34,790 nucleotides of DNA from Flavobacteriaceae bacterium (lineage in GTDB: Bacteria > Bacteroidota > Bacteroidia > Flavobacteriales > Flavobacteriaceae). The DNA is taken from assembly GCA_018608725.1 (NCBI GenBank), contig JABAZA010000055.1, forward strand, positions 1 to 34,790. Reading direction: 5' to 3'. The notes below the pieces were generated by a model. That model did not search any database, was not told where the DNA came from, and saw only the letters and a list, made by a program, of their open reading frames with translations. The stretch's first letter is position 1, and each line of letters opens with the position of its first letter. Position numbers and translations under genes: made by a program. Below, one piece after another: positions 10,206 through 18,271 of the stretch.

Positions 10206-10805
10206 ATGGCTGATACTTTACAAGATTTTATTCCAAAGGCTGCTTATGACCAAGTAGCACAATTATTGTTACACGATAACTTAGTGGTTAAAATTAAGAA
10301 AGAACGCAAAACACGCCATGGGGATTACCGACGTTTGCCAAATGGAAAACATCAAATTACAATCAACTCCAATTTAAATACCTACCGGTTTTTAATCACC
10401 TTAATCCATGAAATCGCGCATTTTGAAGCCTATAAAACTTATGGAAAGATGATCAAGCCACATGGACTTGAATGGAAATCAGTTTTTCAGCACCTCATGC
10501 TGCCCTTTATACGTCCCGAAATTTTTCCAAATGATGTATTGCCTCTATTGGCAATGCATTTCAAAAATCCAAAAGCAAGTAGCGACTCAGATCCCGTTTT
10601 AGCCTTGAAACTCAAGCAATACGACGCCCCTAACGGAAAAACATTTATCTTTGAGGTGCCTGAAGGCGCTACGTTTCGATTGTATAATGGAAAACTGTTC
10701 CGAAAAGGTTCCAAAAGACGAACGCGTTTTGAATGTACAGAACTGGCTTCAGGCCGACTGTATGTTTTTAATCCCAATGCCGAAGTTGAACTTATTATTG
10801 AATAA
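10206..10805 (+). CDS. SprT-like domain putative zinc metalloprotease
   Basis: A 199-residue protein with the HExxH zinc motif in LIHEIAHFEAY (His68, Glu69, His72) and a likely third ligand His86 in KPHGLEWKSVF. This arrangement is typical of SprT/Spartan-type domains. Spartan in eukaryotes cleaves DNA-protein crosslinks; the role of the bacterial proteins is not established. The second half (about 110-199) has no motif I recognise, is rich in basic residues around FRKGSKRRTRF, and may bind nucleic acid or zinc. No signal peptide is present, so it should be cytoplasmic. It sits 11 nt after argS and directly abuts the next gene, so it is co-transcribed. Confidence 0.8.
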   Translation: MADTLQDFIPKAAYDQVAQLLLHDNLVVKIKKERKTRHGDYRRLPNGKHQITINSNLNTYRFLITLIHEIAHFEAYKTYGKMIKPHGLEWKSVFQHLMLPFIRPEIFPNDVLPLLAMHFKNPKASSDSDPVLALKLKQYDAPNGKTFIFEVPEGATFRLYNGKLFRKGSKRRTRFECTELASGRLYVFNPNAEVELIIE

Positions 10806-11891
10806 ATGAAGATGAACAAAAATTATTATGCAATTATAATGGCCGGTGGCGTTGGCTCTCGGTTTTGGCCAGTAAGTAAAGAATCGTTTCCAAAGCAATT
10901 TCACGATATGCTTGGAACGGGGCAGACGCTCTTACAAAAGACAGTTTCACGCTTAGAGAGCTTGATCCCAAAAGAAAATATATTGATTTTAACCAATGAA
11001 CGCTACTCCGATTTGGTGTTGGAACAATTGCCTCAAACTAATAAAAATCAAATTATTGCAGAGCCTGCCATGCGAAACACAGCCCCTTGTATTTTAATGG
11101 CATCGCTTAAAATTCATAAACAAAATCCTGAAGCTGTTATGGTTGTCGCACCTAGTGATCATTGGATTGAGGACGAATCGGCATTTATTTCGAACCTTCA
11201 AAATGCATTTGATTTTTCTGAAAAATCAGAGGTGCTAATGACCTTAGGAATAAAACCCACTTTTGCCAATACTGGCTATGGGTATATTGAATATGACAAA
11301 GCAAATCAGAACCCTGAAAAGAAAGTCCTTCAGTTTCGTGAAAAACCAAATTACGAGACCGCCAAAAGTTTTTTGGAACAGGGAAATTTTCTTTGGAATG
11401 GAGGGATTTTTATTTGGTCCACGGCCAGTGTGTTGAAAGCATTTGAAATGCATCAACCGAAATTATACTCGCTTTTTTCCAAAGGACAAAACGATTATAA
11501 TACCGATCGAGAAGCTGCTTTTGTGTCTGAGAATTATAAGAACGCAGAAAATATTTCTGTAGATTATGCAATTATGGAACCCAGTGAAAACGTCTATGTC
11601 ATCCCCGCCACTTTTGACTGGAATGATTTAGGCACATGGGGAAGTTTGTATGATAAAATCTCTGAGAACTCAACAGAAAATGCGGTAGTTAACACTCGTT
11701 TATTGGCAGAAAACTCTTCTGGTAATATGGTTAAAACAGACACGAATAAAATAGTTGTCCTTGACAGTTTGGATGATTTTATAGTGGTAGAAGAAAAGGA
11801 AATTTTACTTATCTTTCCAAAGACTAAAGAACAAGACATTAAGCAATTACGCGAACGAGTGAAGGAGAAATTTGGCGATCAACACATTTAA
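10806..11891 (+). CDS. manC: Mannose-1-phosphate guanylyltransferase
   Basis: Makes GDP-mannose from mannose-1-phosphate and GTP, feeding surface polysaccharide and glycan synthesis. It has a GT-A nucleotidyltransferase fold, 361 residues. The activation loop GGVGSRFWP (14-22) with Lys30 in SFPKQF is at the N-terminus. VAPSDHWI, FREKPNY, FLWNGGIFIW and TFDWNDLGTWGS follow in order. It lacks the C-terminal phosphomannose isomerase domain of the longer bifunctional enzymes. The start is immediately after the SprT gene stop; a second in-frame ATG lies two codons on (10812) and could be used instead. No other sugar-nucleotide genes are nearby. Confidence 0.92.
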   Translation: MKMNKNYYAIIMAGGVGSRFWPVSKESFPKQFHDMLGTGQTLLQKTVSRLESLIPKENILILTNERYSDLVLEQLPQTNKNQIIAEPAMRNTAPCILMASLKIHKQNPEAVMVVAPSDHWIEDESAFISNLQNAFDFSEKSEVLMTLGIKPTFANTGYGYIEYDKANQNPEKKVLQFREKPNYETAKSFLEQGNFLWNGGIFIWSTASVLKAFEMHQPKLYSLFSKGQNDYNTDREAAFVSENYKNAENISVDYAIMEPSENVYVIPATFDWNDLGTWGSLYDKISENSTENAVVNTRLLAENSSGNMVKTDTNKIVVLDSLDDFIVVEEKEILLIFPKTKEQDIKQLRERVKEKFGDQHI

Positions 11892-11893
11892 TT

Positions 11894-13327
11894 ATGGATA
11901 ACAATCTAAATCAAGAGTTAGAAAACGTAAACACAGAGCAATCTAAAGCTGCTGTTAAGGAAGATGCTAAAGGGCTTTGGATCTCGTTGAAAACATTTAT
12001 AATTGAACTCTTAGATTTTAGACATGACACGGATAGAGAGGCGACAATAGCCGCAATAAAAACAGACATTCCTTTTAAAGGGGCTACGGCTTGGATTTTG
12101 ATTTGTTCTATTTTTGTGGCATCGGTTGGGTTAAACGCTAATTCGACCGCAGTAGTCATCGGAGCGATGTTAATATCCCCACTTATGGGTCCCATACTTG
12201 GAATTGGACTCTCAATTGCGATTAATGATATTGATACCCTCAGAAAATCCTTAATCAATTTAGCAACCATGCTCGTTTTGAGTCTGTTAACTGCTTTTTT
12301 GTTCTTTTACCTATTTCCATTAAGTCAAGACAACTCGGAATTATTGGGACGTGTTAAACCCGATATTAGAGATGTTCTTATTGCATTTTTTGGAGGTCTC
12401 GCACTCATCATTGCAAGAACTAAAAAGGGGACTGTTGCAAGTGTGATTTTTGGTGTAGCAATCGCTACAGCCTTAATGCCTCCTTTGTGTACCGCAGGCT
12501 ACGGATTGTCTCAGGGTAATTTTGATTACTTCTTTGGTGCCATGTATTTGTTTACAATTAATACAATTTTTATTGCTTTAGCTACATTTTTGGTTTTAAA
12601 GATCTTGAGGTTTCCAATGTTAAAATATGCCAATTCGCAGCGTAGAAAAAACATTGCTCGCATTGCAACGCTCTTGGCTTTGGCAGCGATGCTTCCAGCT
12701 GGGTGGACGTTTTATAATGTTTTGCAAGAAACACGTTATGAGCAGGATTATAAAACATATTTAGAATCCGAAATTAATCAGAATGATAATCTTTGGCTTC
12801 AGCGCGATAAAATTGATTTCGATGAAAAAATGATCACACTAAATTTTAATGGAGAAATTGCCGAAGCAACCAAATCAGACTTAATAAATGAGTTGAAAGG
12901 CTATGAATACCTTCAAGAGTTTAGTTTAACCATTAACGGAAATAAAAACCGAAGTGCAGATAAAATTTTGGATCTCTATGATGTTGCGATTGATAAAATT
13001 GAAAAACGAGACAGCATCATTGCTGCCTTAGAAATGAATATCGACAGTCTTAAATTAGTCCTCAGTTCCAATAAAAACGACATGGATTCAAAAGTGTTTT
13101 TAAACCTATCGAAAGATGCTAAAATTCAATTTTCTGACTTAGAATCTTTTGGCTATGCAAAAATGTTGGCATCTTCAAATTTTAGAAATGCAGATACAAT
13201 TACGCTGATTAAAACAAAATGGAATTCTGCTTTGTCAGACAGTCTGGTAGTACTTAAAAAACAAGCTTTAAAAACTTGGATCGAAAAAGAACTTGAAGCA
13301 GATGATGTTGAGGTAATTAGTAATTAA
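11894..13327 (+). CDS. DUF389 family membrane protein
   Basis: Integral inner-membrane protein of unknown function. After a charged N-terminus there are about five or six hydrophobic segments between residues 55 and 280 (for example WILICSIFVASVGL, STAVVIGAMLISPLMGPILGIGL, LATMLVLSLLTAFLFFYL, VIFGVAIATALMPPL, LFTINTIFIALATFLVL, IATLLALAAMLPAGW). The glycine/proline-rich VIGAMLISPLMGP block is the DUF389 hallmark. The last 190 residues (about 288-477) are soluble and charged with probable coiled coil, longer than the minimal domain. It starts 2 nt after manC, so it is co-transcribed, and ends 3 nt before the convergent mlaF-like gene. Confidence 0.85.
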   Translation: MDNNLNQELENVNTEQSKAAVKEDAKGLWISLKTFIIELLDFRHDTDREATIAAIKTDIPFKGATAWILICSIFVASVGLNANSTAVVIGAMLISPLMGPILGIGLSIAINDIDTLRKSLINLATMLVLSLLTAFLFFYLFPLSQDNSELLGRVKPDIRDVLIAFFGGLALIIARTKKGTVASVIFGVAIATALMPPLCTAGYGLSQGNFDYFFGAMYLFTINTIFIALATFLVLKILRFPMLKYANSQRRKNIARIATLLALAAMLPAGWTFYNVLQETRYEQDYKTYLESEINQNDNLWLQRDKIDFDEKMITLNFNGEIAEATKSDLINELKGYEYLQEFSLTINGNKNRSADKILDLYDVAIDKIEKRDSIIAALEMNIDSLKLVLSSNKNDMDSKVFLNLSKDAKIQFSDLESFGYAKMLASSNFRNADTITLIKTKWNSALSDSLVVLKKQALKTWIEKELEADDVEVISN

Positions 13328-13330
13328 GAA

Positions 13331-14095
13331 TCAATGGTCTTCTAAGTACATCTTACGTACTTTTTTGAACAAATTAGAAGAGTACACAAAATCTGTAACG
13401 ACTTTATTGTCCGTTCTAAAGATCGTGTCCTTACTGCCTTCCCAAGCATTATGTCCATCTTTTAGAAACAGAATATTTTGACCAATCTCCATGACAGAAT
13501 TCATGTCATGTGTGTTGATCACTGTTACAATATTATTTTCATGGGTAATTTCTTGAATTAAATTATCTATGACAATGGCTGTTTTAGGATCCAAACCAGA
13601 GTTGGGTTCATCACAAAACAAATATTTAGGGTTATTTACGATCGCTCTTGCGATTGCAACTCGTTTTTGCATTCCACCAGAGGCTTCACTAGGCATTTTA
13701 TCATGTGCATTTTCTAGGTTCACGCGCTTCAAAGCAGAATTTACTCGGTCCTCCATTTCGCCTCGCGTTTGTTTTGTAAACATCCTTAAAGGAAACATGA
13801 CATTTTCCGCAATTGTTAAGGAATCAAAAAGAGCCCCACCCTGAAAGACCATACCAATTTGCGAACGTAGGGTTCTTTTTTCATTATCGGAAAGGGTTGA
13901 AAATATGTTTTCATCATACGCAATACTGCCTTCTTCATAATCAAAAAGCCCAAGTAAACACTTTAGCAAAACCGTTTTTCCAGATCCACTTTGTCCAATG
14001 ATAAGGTTGGTTTTTCCAGATTCAAAAACAGTAGAAATTCCTTTTAAGACTTTGGTGTCTTCAAATGATTTATGTAGGTTTTTGATTTTAATCAT
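13331..14095 (-). CDS. MlaF-like ABC transporter ATP-binding protein
   Basis: Cytoplasmic ATPase of an Mla/MCE-type lipid ABC transporter, 254 residues from the chosen start. Seen: Walker A GQSGSGKT (34-41), Q-loop Gln85, signature ASGGMQ (138-143, the variant common in MlaF proteins), Walker B YLFCDEP (158-164) and H-loop His196. The start at 14095 is preferred because it overlaps the stop of the permease gene by one base (TAATG), a typical coupled junction. A longer frame beginning at 14155 would run 20 residues back through the permease. In E. coli MlaFEDB moves phospholipids between the membranes to keep outer-membrane asymmetry; that role is inferred here. Confidence 0.9.
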   Translation of the reverse strand: MIKIKNLHKSFEDTKVLKGISTVFESGKTNLIIGQSGSGKTVLLKCLLGLFDYEEGSIAYDENIFSTLSDNEKRTLRSQIGMVFQGGALFDSLTIAENVMFPLRMFTKQTRGEMEDRVNSALKRVNLENAHDKMPSEASGGMQKRVAIARAIVNNPKYLFCDEPNSGLDPKTAIVIDNLIQEITHENNIVTVINTHDMNSVMEIGQNILFLKDGHNAWEGSKDTIFRTDNKVVTDFVYSSNLFKKVRKMYLEDH

Positions 14096-14832
14096 TAGCT
14101 TAGTAACATTTGAGTTAAAATATAATTTAATAGAATGATGGATACACTTGTCCAAACAAAAGCCGTCGTACTTGCTTTACCGACTTCCAATGCACCACCT
14201 TTCATATAATATCCGTGGAAGGAAGGGATGGTTGCCAATAAAAAGGCAAATACAAATGTTTTAATAAAAGCATAAGCCATATGAAAAGGAATAAAGTCCA
14301 TTTGTACTCCAATCACATAATCTTCAAAACTTGAAAACCCGCCATAAACACAGGCAGCCATTCCACCAATAATCCCTAAAAACATAGCGATTGAAATTAC
14401 AAAAGGGTATAAGAAAAGCGCAATAACTTTTGGAAATACTAAGTAATTCACAGAGTTGATCCCCATTACTTCTAAAGCGTCAATTTGTTCTGTAACTCGC
14501 ATCGTTCCAATACTAGAAGTTATAAAAGACCCCATTTTCCCAGCCATAATAACAGAAATAAAAGTGGGAGCAAATTCTAAAATAACAGATTGACGCGTGG
14601 CAAAACCTACAAGGTATTTTGGAATCAATGGATTGTCAATGTTAAGAGCTGTTTGTATGGTAACAACCCCGCCCACAAAAAATGAGATAAATGCAACAAT
14701 ACCAATAGAGCCGATAATTAAATCTTCAATATCCTTTAGAATCAATTGCTTCATCACAGACCATTTTGTCGGTTTGCGAAGCATTTCGCCAATCATTAAA
14801 AAATAAGACCCAATATTGTGGAGGTAGTTCAT
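14095..14832 (-). CDS. MlaE-like ABC transporter permease
   Basis: Membrane permease of the MlaE/DUF140 family, 245 residues from the chosen start (MNYLHNIGSYFLMIGEML). Hydrophobic segments include IIGSIGIVAFISFFVGGVVTI, VIALFLYPFVISIAMFLGIIGG, FIKTFVFAFLLATI and FVWTSVSIILLNYIL. Conserved family motifs are ILEFAPTFISVIMAGKMGS, IGTMRVTEQIDALEVMGI and a GYYMKGGALEVGKA loop. The alternative start at 14871 adds 13 residues. The gene is translationally coupled to the ATPase. The partner MCE substrate-binding protein (MlaD) is not in this window and is probably encoded elsewhere. Confidence 0.9.
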   Translation of the reverse strand: MNYLHNIGSYFLMIGEMLRKPTKWSVMKQLILKDIEDLIIGSIGIVAFISFFVGGVVTIQTALNIDNPLIPKYLVGFATRQSVILEFAPTFISVIMAGKMGSFITSSIGTMRVTEQIDALEVMGINSVNYLVFPKVIALFLYPFVISIAMFLGIIGGMAACVYGGFSSFEDYVIGVQMDFIPFHMAYAFIKTFVFAFLLATIPSFHGYYMKGGALEVGKASTTAFVWTSVSIILLNYILTQMLLS

Positions 14833-14911
14833 AAAAATGTAATTAATGCTAAAGTAAAAAAAACTCCCCATTAATTTGTAGTTATTAAAATGGAATCATT
14901 AAAAAAAGATG

Positions 14912-14919
14912 TATTTTTG
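14912..14919 (+). promoter_or_regulatory. Promoter -7 box for pafA
   Basis: TATTTTTG is an exact TAnnTTTG match 20 nt before the pafA start, inside AAAAAAAGATGTATTTTTG, which closely resembles the argS promoter block. No -33 TTTG lies at standard spacing (the nearest, at 14875-14878, is too far). Confidence 0.55.
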
Positions 14920-14939
14920 ACCATCAACAAGTCTTAATT

Positions 14940-16598
14940 ATGAAGTTTCCAAAATTCACTTACCTCTTTTTGTTTTTGGGTATTTTTTCTTGTAAAAATA
15001 GCCCTGAGTATTCATCTTCCAATAATTTGGATATAATAACTTCGAAACCAAAGCTCGTGGTAGGAGTAGTGGTCGATCAAATGCGTTTTGATTATTTGAA
15101 TCGTTTCAAAAATAAATATTCTGCCAATGGATTTTTAAGGTTGATAAAACAAGGCTATAGTTGTAATAACCATCATTTTAATTTTATACCAACCTATACA
15201 GCACCTGGTCATGCTTCAATTTTTACAGGTACCACTCCAAGTGTACACGGAATTATTGGGAATAGTTGGTATGATAAAGCGTCAAACTCAACCGTTTATT
15301 GCACAACAGATAAAGCATATATTCCTGTAGGTGCCGCTGCAAAATATGGACAAGCATCTCCTCGAAATATGAAAGTGACCACCCTTGCCGATCAAAACAG
15401 ATTGTTTACACAAATGAACGGAAAAACAATAGGCGTTTCTATTAAAGACCGTGGAGCTGTGTTCCCCTCCGGACATACGGCAAATGGAGCGTATTGGTTT
15501 GAAGGTTTAAATGAAGGGAAATGGATGACTAGTACCTATTATATGGATGCACTTCCACAATGGGTTAAGGATTTTAACACCCCCTCTAATATAGCATCTT
15601 ATTTAAAACCATGGAACACACTTTATGATATCAGTCTTTATGAAGAAAGTGGTTCTGATTTGTCCGATTATGAACAAGGCTTTAATGGAAAATCAACGTC
15701 TGAGTTTCCTTACGATTTAAAAGCCTTAATGGAATTAAACGAGGGCTATGATATTATTAAAAGCACGCCTTTCGGAAATACAATGATTACAGATTTTGCA
15801 TTATCTGCCATTGAAGCTGAAAGTTTGGGGGTAGATGATTACACGGATTTTTTGACTGTAAGTTATTCATCTACGGATTATATAGGACATAATTTTGGGA
15901 TCAACTCGGTAGAACTACAAGATACGTATTTACGTTTAGATTTAGAAGTAGAACGTTTGCTCAATTACCTAGATGCTAAGGTGGGCGCAGGAAATTATAC
16001 TTTATTTTTAACTTCTGATCACGGAGCTGTAGATGTCCCATCTTTTTTAACGGATGTACACATTCCCAGTGGTTATGTGCCAAAAAATAGTTTTGCGTCT
16101 TTATATACAAACCTAAAAAAGAAATATGGTGTTTCGGACTTAATCATGAAAATCAGTAATGATCAAGTGTTTTTAAATCAGGAACGTATTACTGCATTGA
16201 AAGTCAACTTAGAAGATGTACAGAAATTTGTTGTAAATGAAATTATCAGCTACCCACACATTAAAAAGGCTTATACAGCTACCACAATGCAAACGCGTTA
16301 TTTTAAAGAAGGTGCAGAGAAAATGCTTCAGAATGGCTATCACCAAAAACTCTCTGGAGACGTGTTGTTTACGCTTGAATCGGGGGTGATTTCTTATGAT
16401 TCAAAAGGCACCACACACGGGTCTGGATATAACTACGATACGCATGTACCTCTATTGTTTTATGGGAATGGAATACAGCCCGGAAAAACTTACAAACGTA
16501 CCAACGAGACGGACATTGCTCCTACAATTTCGGCACTTTTAGGAATTGCTTTACCAAGCGGAGCCACAGGAACTGTTATTGAAGAGGTGATTTATTAG
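14940..16598 (+). CDS. pafA: PafA-type alkaline phosphatase, lipoprotein
   Basis: Secreted phosphomonoesterase of the alkaline phosphatase superfamily, 552 residues. The N-terminus has a lipoprotein signal ending in LGIFSC, so Cys18 is probably lipidated. Seen in order: metal Asp46 in VVVDQMRFDYL, nucleophile Thr87 in TYTAPGHASIF, Asn108 in IIGNSWYD, the Lys169-Asp-Arg171 pair in SIKDRGAVFPSGH, metal ligands STDYIGHNFG and LTSDHGAVD, and the final His in GTTHGSGY. The Thr/Asn/Lys/Arg set is that of Elizabethkingia PafA and marks monoesterase rather than diesterase activity. It would release phosphate from organic phosphoesters outside the cell. The 3' end overlaps convergent engB by 23 nt. 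Confidence 0.93.
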   Translation: MKFPKFTYLFLFLGIFSCKNSPEYSSSNNLDIITSKPKLVVGVVVDQMRFDYLNRFKNKYSANGFLRLIKQGYSCNNHHFNFIPTYTAPGHASIFTGTTPSVHGIIGNSWYDKASNSTVYCTTDKAYIPVGAAAKYGQASPRNMKVTTLADQNRLFTQMNGKTIGVSIKDRGAVFPSGHTANGAYWFEGLNEGKWMTSTYYMDALPQWVKDFNTPSNIASYLKPWNTLYDISLYEESGSDLSDYEQGFNGKSTSEFPYDLKALMELNEGYDIIKSTPFGNTMITDFALSAIEAESLGVDDYTDFLTVSYSSTDYIGHNFGINSVELQDTYLRLDLEVERLLNYLDAKVGAGNYTLFLTSDHGAVDVPSFLTDVHIPSGYVPKNSFASLYTNLKKKYGVSDLIMKISNDQVFLNQERITALKVNLEDVQKFVVNEIISYPHIKKAYTATTMQTRYFKEGAEKMLQNGYHQKLSGDVLFTLESGVISYDSKGTTHGSGYNYDTHVPLLFYGNGIQPGKTYKRTNETDIAPTISALLGIALPSGATGTVIEEVIY

Positions 16599-17202
16599 CC
16601 GAGGCGATCAGGTCTTTATTTATGGTGTCGATGTAATTTAACAGCGCATCTTTTCCAGTATAATTTGCAGAAGAAGTAACAAAGTAATTAGGGAATTCTT
16701 CCCAAGTTTCTAAAAGAATGCTTTTATACTTATCAATGTGATCTTCAATTGCTTTGGGACGTAGTTTATCTGCTTTCGTAAAAATGATTGAAAAAGGGAT
16801 TCCATGCTCTCCTAACCACTGCATAAACGCCAAATCAACTGTTTGGGGAGCATGACGAATATCAACTAAAACAAATGCAGAAACCAGTTGTTTTCGTTCG
16901 CTAAAATAAGCAGTAATAAATTTTTGAAATGTTTTTTTAGCGGCCTTAGAAACTCGAGCATATCCATAGCCAGGTAGATCTACTAAAAACCATTCTTTAT
17001 TTATTAAAAAATGATTGATCAATTGTGTTTTTCCTGGGCGTCCAGATGTTTTAGCTAAGTTTTTTTGATTGGTAAGCATGTTAATGAGTGATGACTTACC
17101 AACGTTACTGCGTCCAATAAAAGCGTATTCAGGAAGTTTGTTTGTGGGGCATTTTGCGACTTCTTGGTTGCTTACCACAAACTCAGCCGTTTTAATTTGC
17201 AT
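16576..17202 (-). CDS. engB: Ribosome biogenesis GTP-binding protein YihA/YsxC (EngB)
   Basis: TRAFAC-class GTPase needed for 50S ribosomal subunit assembly; 208 residues, normal size. G motifs: G1 GRSNVGKS (30-37), G2 around Thr59 in PGKTQLINHF, G3 DLPGYGYA (75-82), G4 TKAD (142-145), G5 TSSANYTGKD near residues 180-189. It lies 12 nt after the alpha/beta hydrolase gene on the same strand, so the two form a small unit. Its last codons are read through the end of pafA on the opposite strand. Confidence 0.96.
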   Translation of the reverse strand: MQIKTAEFVVSNQEVAKCPTNKLPEYAFIGRSNVGKSSLINMLTNQKNLAKTSGRPGKTQLINHFLINKEWFLVDLPGYGYARVSKAAKKTFQKFITAYFSERKQLVSAFVLVDIRHAPQTVDLAFMQWLGEHGIPFSIIFTKADKLRPKAIEDHIDKYKSILLETWEEFPNYFVTSSANYTGKDALLNYIDTINKDLIASANKSPLQ

Positions 17203-17214
17203 AACTGTTATATT

Positions 17215-17979
17215 TTAAAACCCTCTTTTAGTAAACCACTCATACACGATTTCATTAAATCGATCGGGGTGTTCCATCATAGCTGCATGGCCACATTTAT
17301 CAATCCAAAATAACTCTGAATCAGGAAGTAATTTATCAAACTCTTCAGCAACATTTGGAGGGGTTACAATATCATTTTTACCCCATACAACGCACGTTGG
17401 GGATGTAATTCCAGGGAGGTCTTTTGCCATGTTGTGACGGATGGCACTTTTTGCAATGGCGAGTATTTTTATGAGTTTATTACGGTCATTTACAGTCTCA
17501 TAAACTTCATCTACGATGGCTTTGGTAGCCACTTCAGGATCGTAAAACACTTCTTGAGCTTTTGCTTTCATTACTTCGTAGTCGCTACGTTTTGTGTAGC
17601 CACTGCCCATTGCACTTTCGTAGAGTCCAGAACTGCCTGTAATTATAAGTGCTTTTACTTCATTAGGGTATAGCTTTGTATAATACAGCCCTATGTGACC
17701 ACCTAGTGAATTTCCAATAAGGATGACATCTTTATAGCCTCTAAATTCGATAAAATCATTTAAGTAATTTGAAAAACTTTTAACGTTTGTTTTAAGTAAA
17801 GACAAGGAATATAGAGGTAACTCAGGAAGAACAACCATGTAACCGTTCTTACTAAAAAATTCAGTAACTCCGTCAAAATTACTTAATCCACCCATCAATC
17901 CATGAAGAATTATAATTGGCTGTCCTTCACCGATTTCAACATAGTTGAATTTCCCCTCTTGCTTTAAACTATAATTCAT
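17215..17979 (-). CDS. Alpha/beta-fold hydrolase
   Basis: A 254-residue single-domain alpha/beta hydrolase without signal peptide, so probably cytoplasmic. The oxyanion region is IILHGLMGG (24-31). The nucleophile is Ser91 in the elbow GNSLGG, the acid probably Asp203 in WGKNDIVTPP, and the base His231 in CGHAAMMEHP. The substrate cannot be predicted; relatives include esterases and meta-cleavage product hydrolases. It stands upstream of engB and divergent from mraZ. A TAnnTTTG box on the minus strand at 18006-18013 gives it a likely promoter. Confidence 0.88.
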   Translation of the reverse strand: MNYSLKQEGKFNYVEIGEGQPIIILHGLMGGLSNFDGVTEFFSKNGYMVVLPELPLYSLSLLKTNVKSFSNYLNDFIEFRGYKDVILIGNSLGGHIGLYYTKLYPNEVKALIITGSSGLYESAMGSGYTKRSDYEVMKAKAQEVFYDPEVATKAIVDEVYETVNDRNKLIKILAIAKSAIRHNMAKDLPGITSPTCVVWGKNDIVTPPNVAEEFDKLLPDSELFWIDKCGHAAMMEHPDRFNEIVYEWFTKRGF

Positions 17980-18005
17980 ATTGATTCAAAAAAATTGGTC
18001 TCTGG

Positions 18006-18013
18006 CAAATCTA
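18006..18013 (-). promoter_or_regulatory. Promoter -7 box for the hydrolase-engB unit
   Basis: On the minus strand this reads TAGATTTG, an exact TAnnTTTG match, 26 nt upstream of the hydrolase ATG. A -33 element is not clear. Confidence 0.5.
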
Positions 18014-18187
18014 CACAATTTAATTTAAAATGTTTTGAATATTTAAAGCGAACTGTCAATTGATTTTAGCGTTTTTAATGTCGCTATAAACCGTAATATT
18101 CACTTCATAAAAGTAATTAACGGCCTTTTGTTGATAGTCTCTACCACTTTGTAAGTTGTTGGTTCTCTATTGTATAACATTAAAATT

Positions 18188-18219
18188 TATGCAGTTTATC
18201 GATTTAATATGCTGTTTAT
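18188..18219 (+). repeat. Two-copy 12-bp direct repeat upstream of mraZ
   Basis: TATGCAGTTTAT (18188-18199) and TATGCTGTTTAT (18208-18219) match at 11 of 12 bases. Their starts are 20 bp apart, about two helical turns, as for a protein bound on one DNA face. They are about 50-85 bp upstream of the mraZ -7 box. The region is AT-rich, so chance is possible. Confidence 0.45.
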
Positions 18220-18235
18220 AGAAATTTATTAACAA

Positions 18236-18265
18236 TGTGGTAAATTGTGGTAAATTGTGGTAAAT
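18236..18265 (+). promoter_or_regulatory. Putative MraZ operator: three tandem 10-bp repeats
   Basis: Three perfect head-to-tail copies of TGTGGTAAAT give GTGG cores at exact 10-bp spacing (18237, 18247, 18257). MraZ proteins of other phyla bind direct repeats with a GTGG-type core at about 10-bp spacing just upstream of mraZ, so this is the expected site for autoregulation of the dcw cluster. The array ends 6 nt before the -7 box and covers the -33 region, which fits repression. Binding here is inferred. Confidence 0.8.
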
Positions 18266-18271
18266 ATTTTT

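Noticed and set aside
11911-12270. Minus-strand 119-residue ORF
   Set aside because: Antisense to the DUF389 gene with no start context or motif.
14093-14155. Upstream extension of the mlaF-like gene to 14155
   Set aside because: The added 20 residues (MDKCIHHSIKL...) overlap the permease coding end and are not typical of MlaF; the TAATG junction at 14095 gives a natural start.
18236-18265. The three tandem repeats as a CRISPR or a simple tandem repeat
   Set aside because: The units are 10 bp with no spacers, far too short for CRISPR, and their GTGG core and position before mraZ are better explained as an operator.
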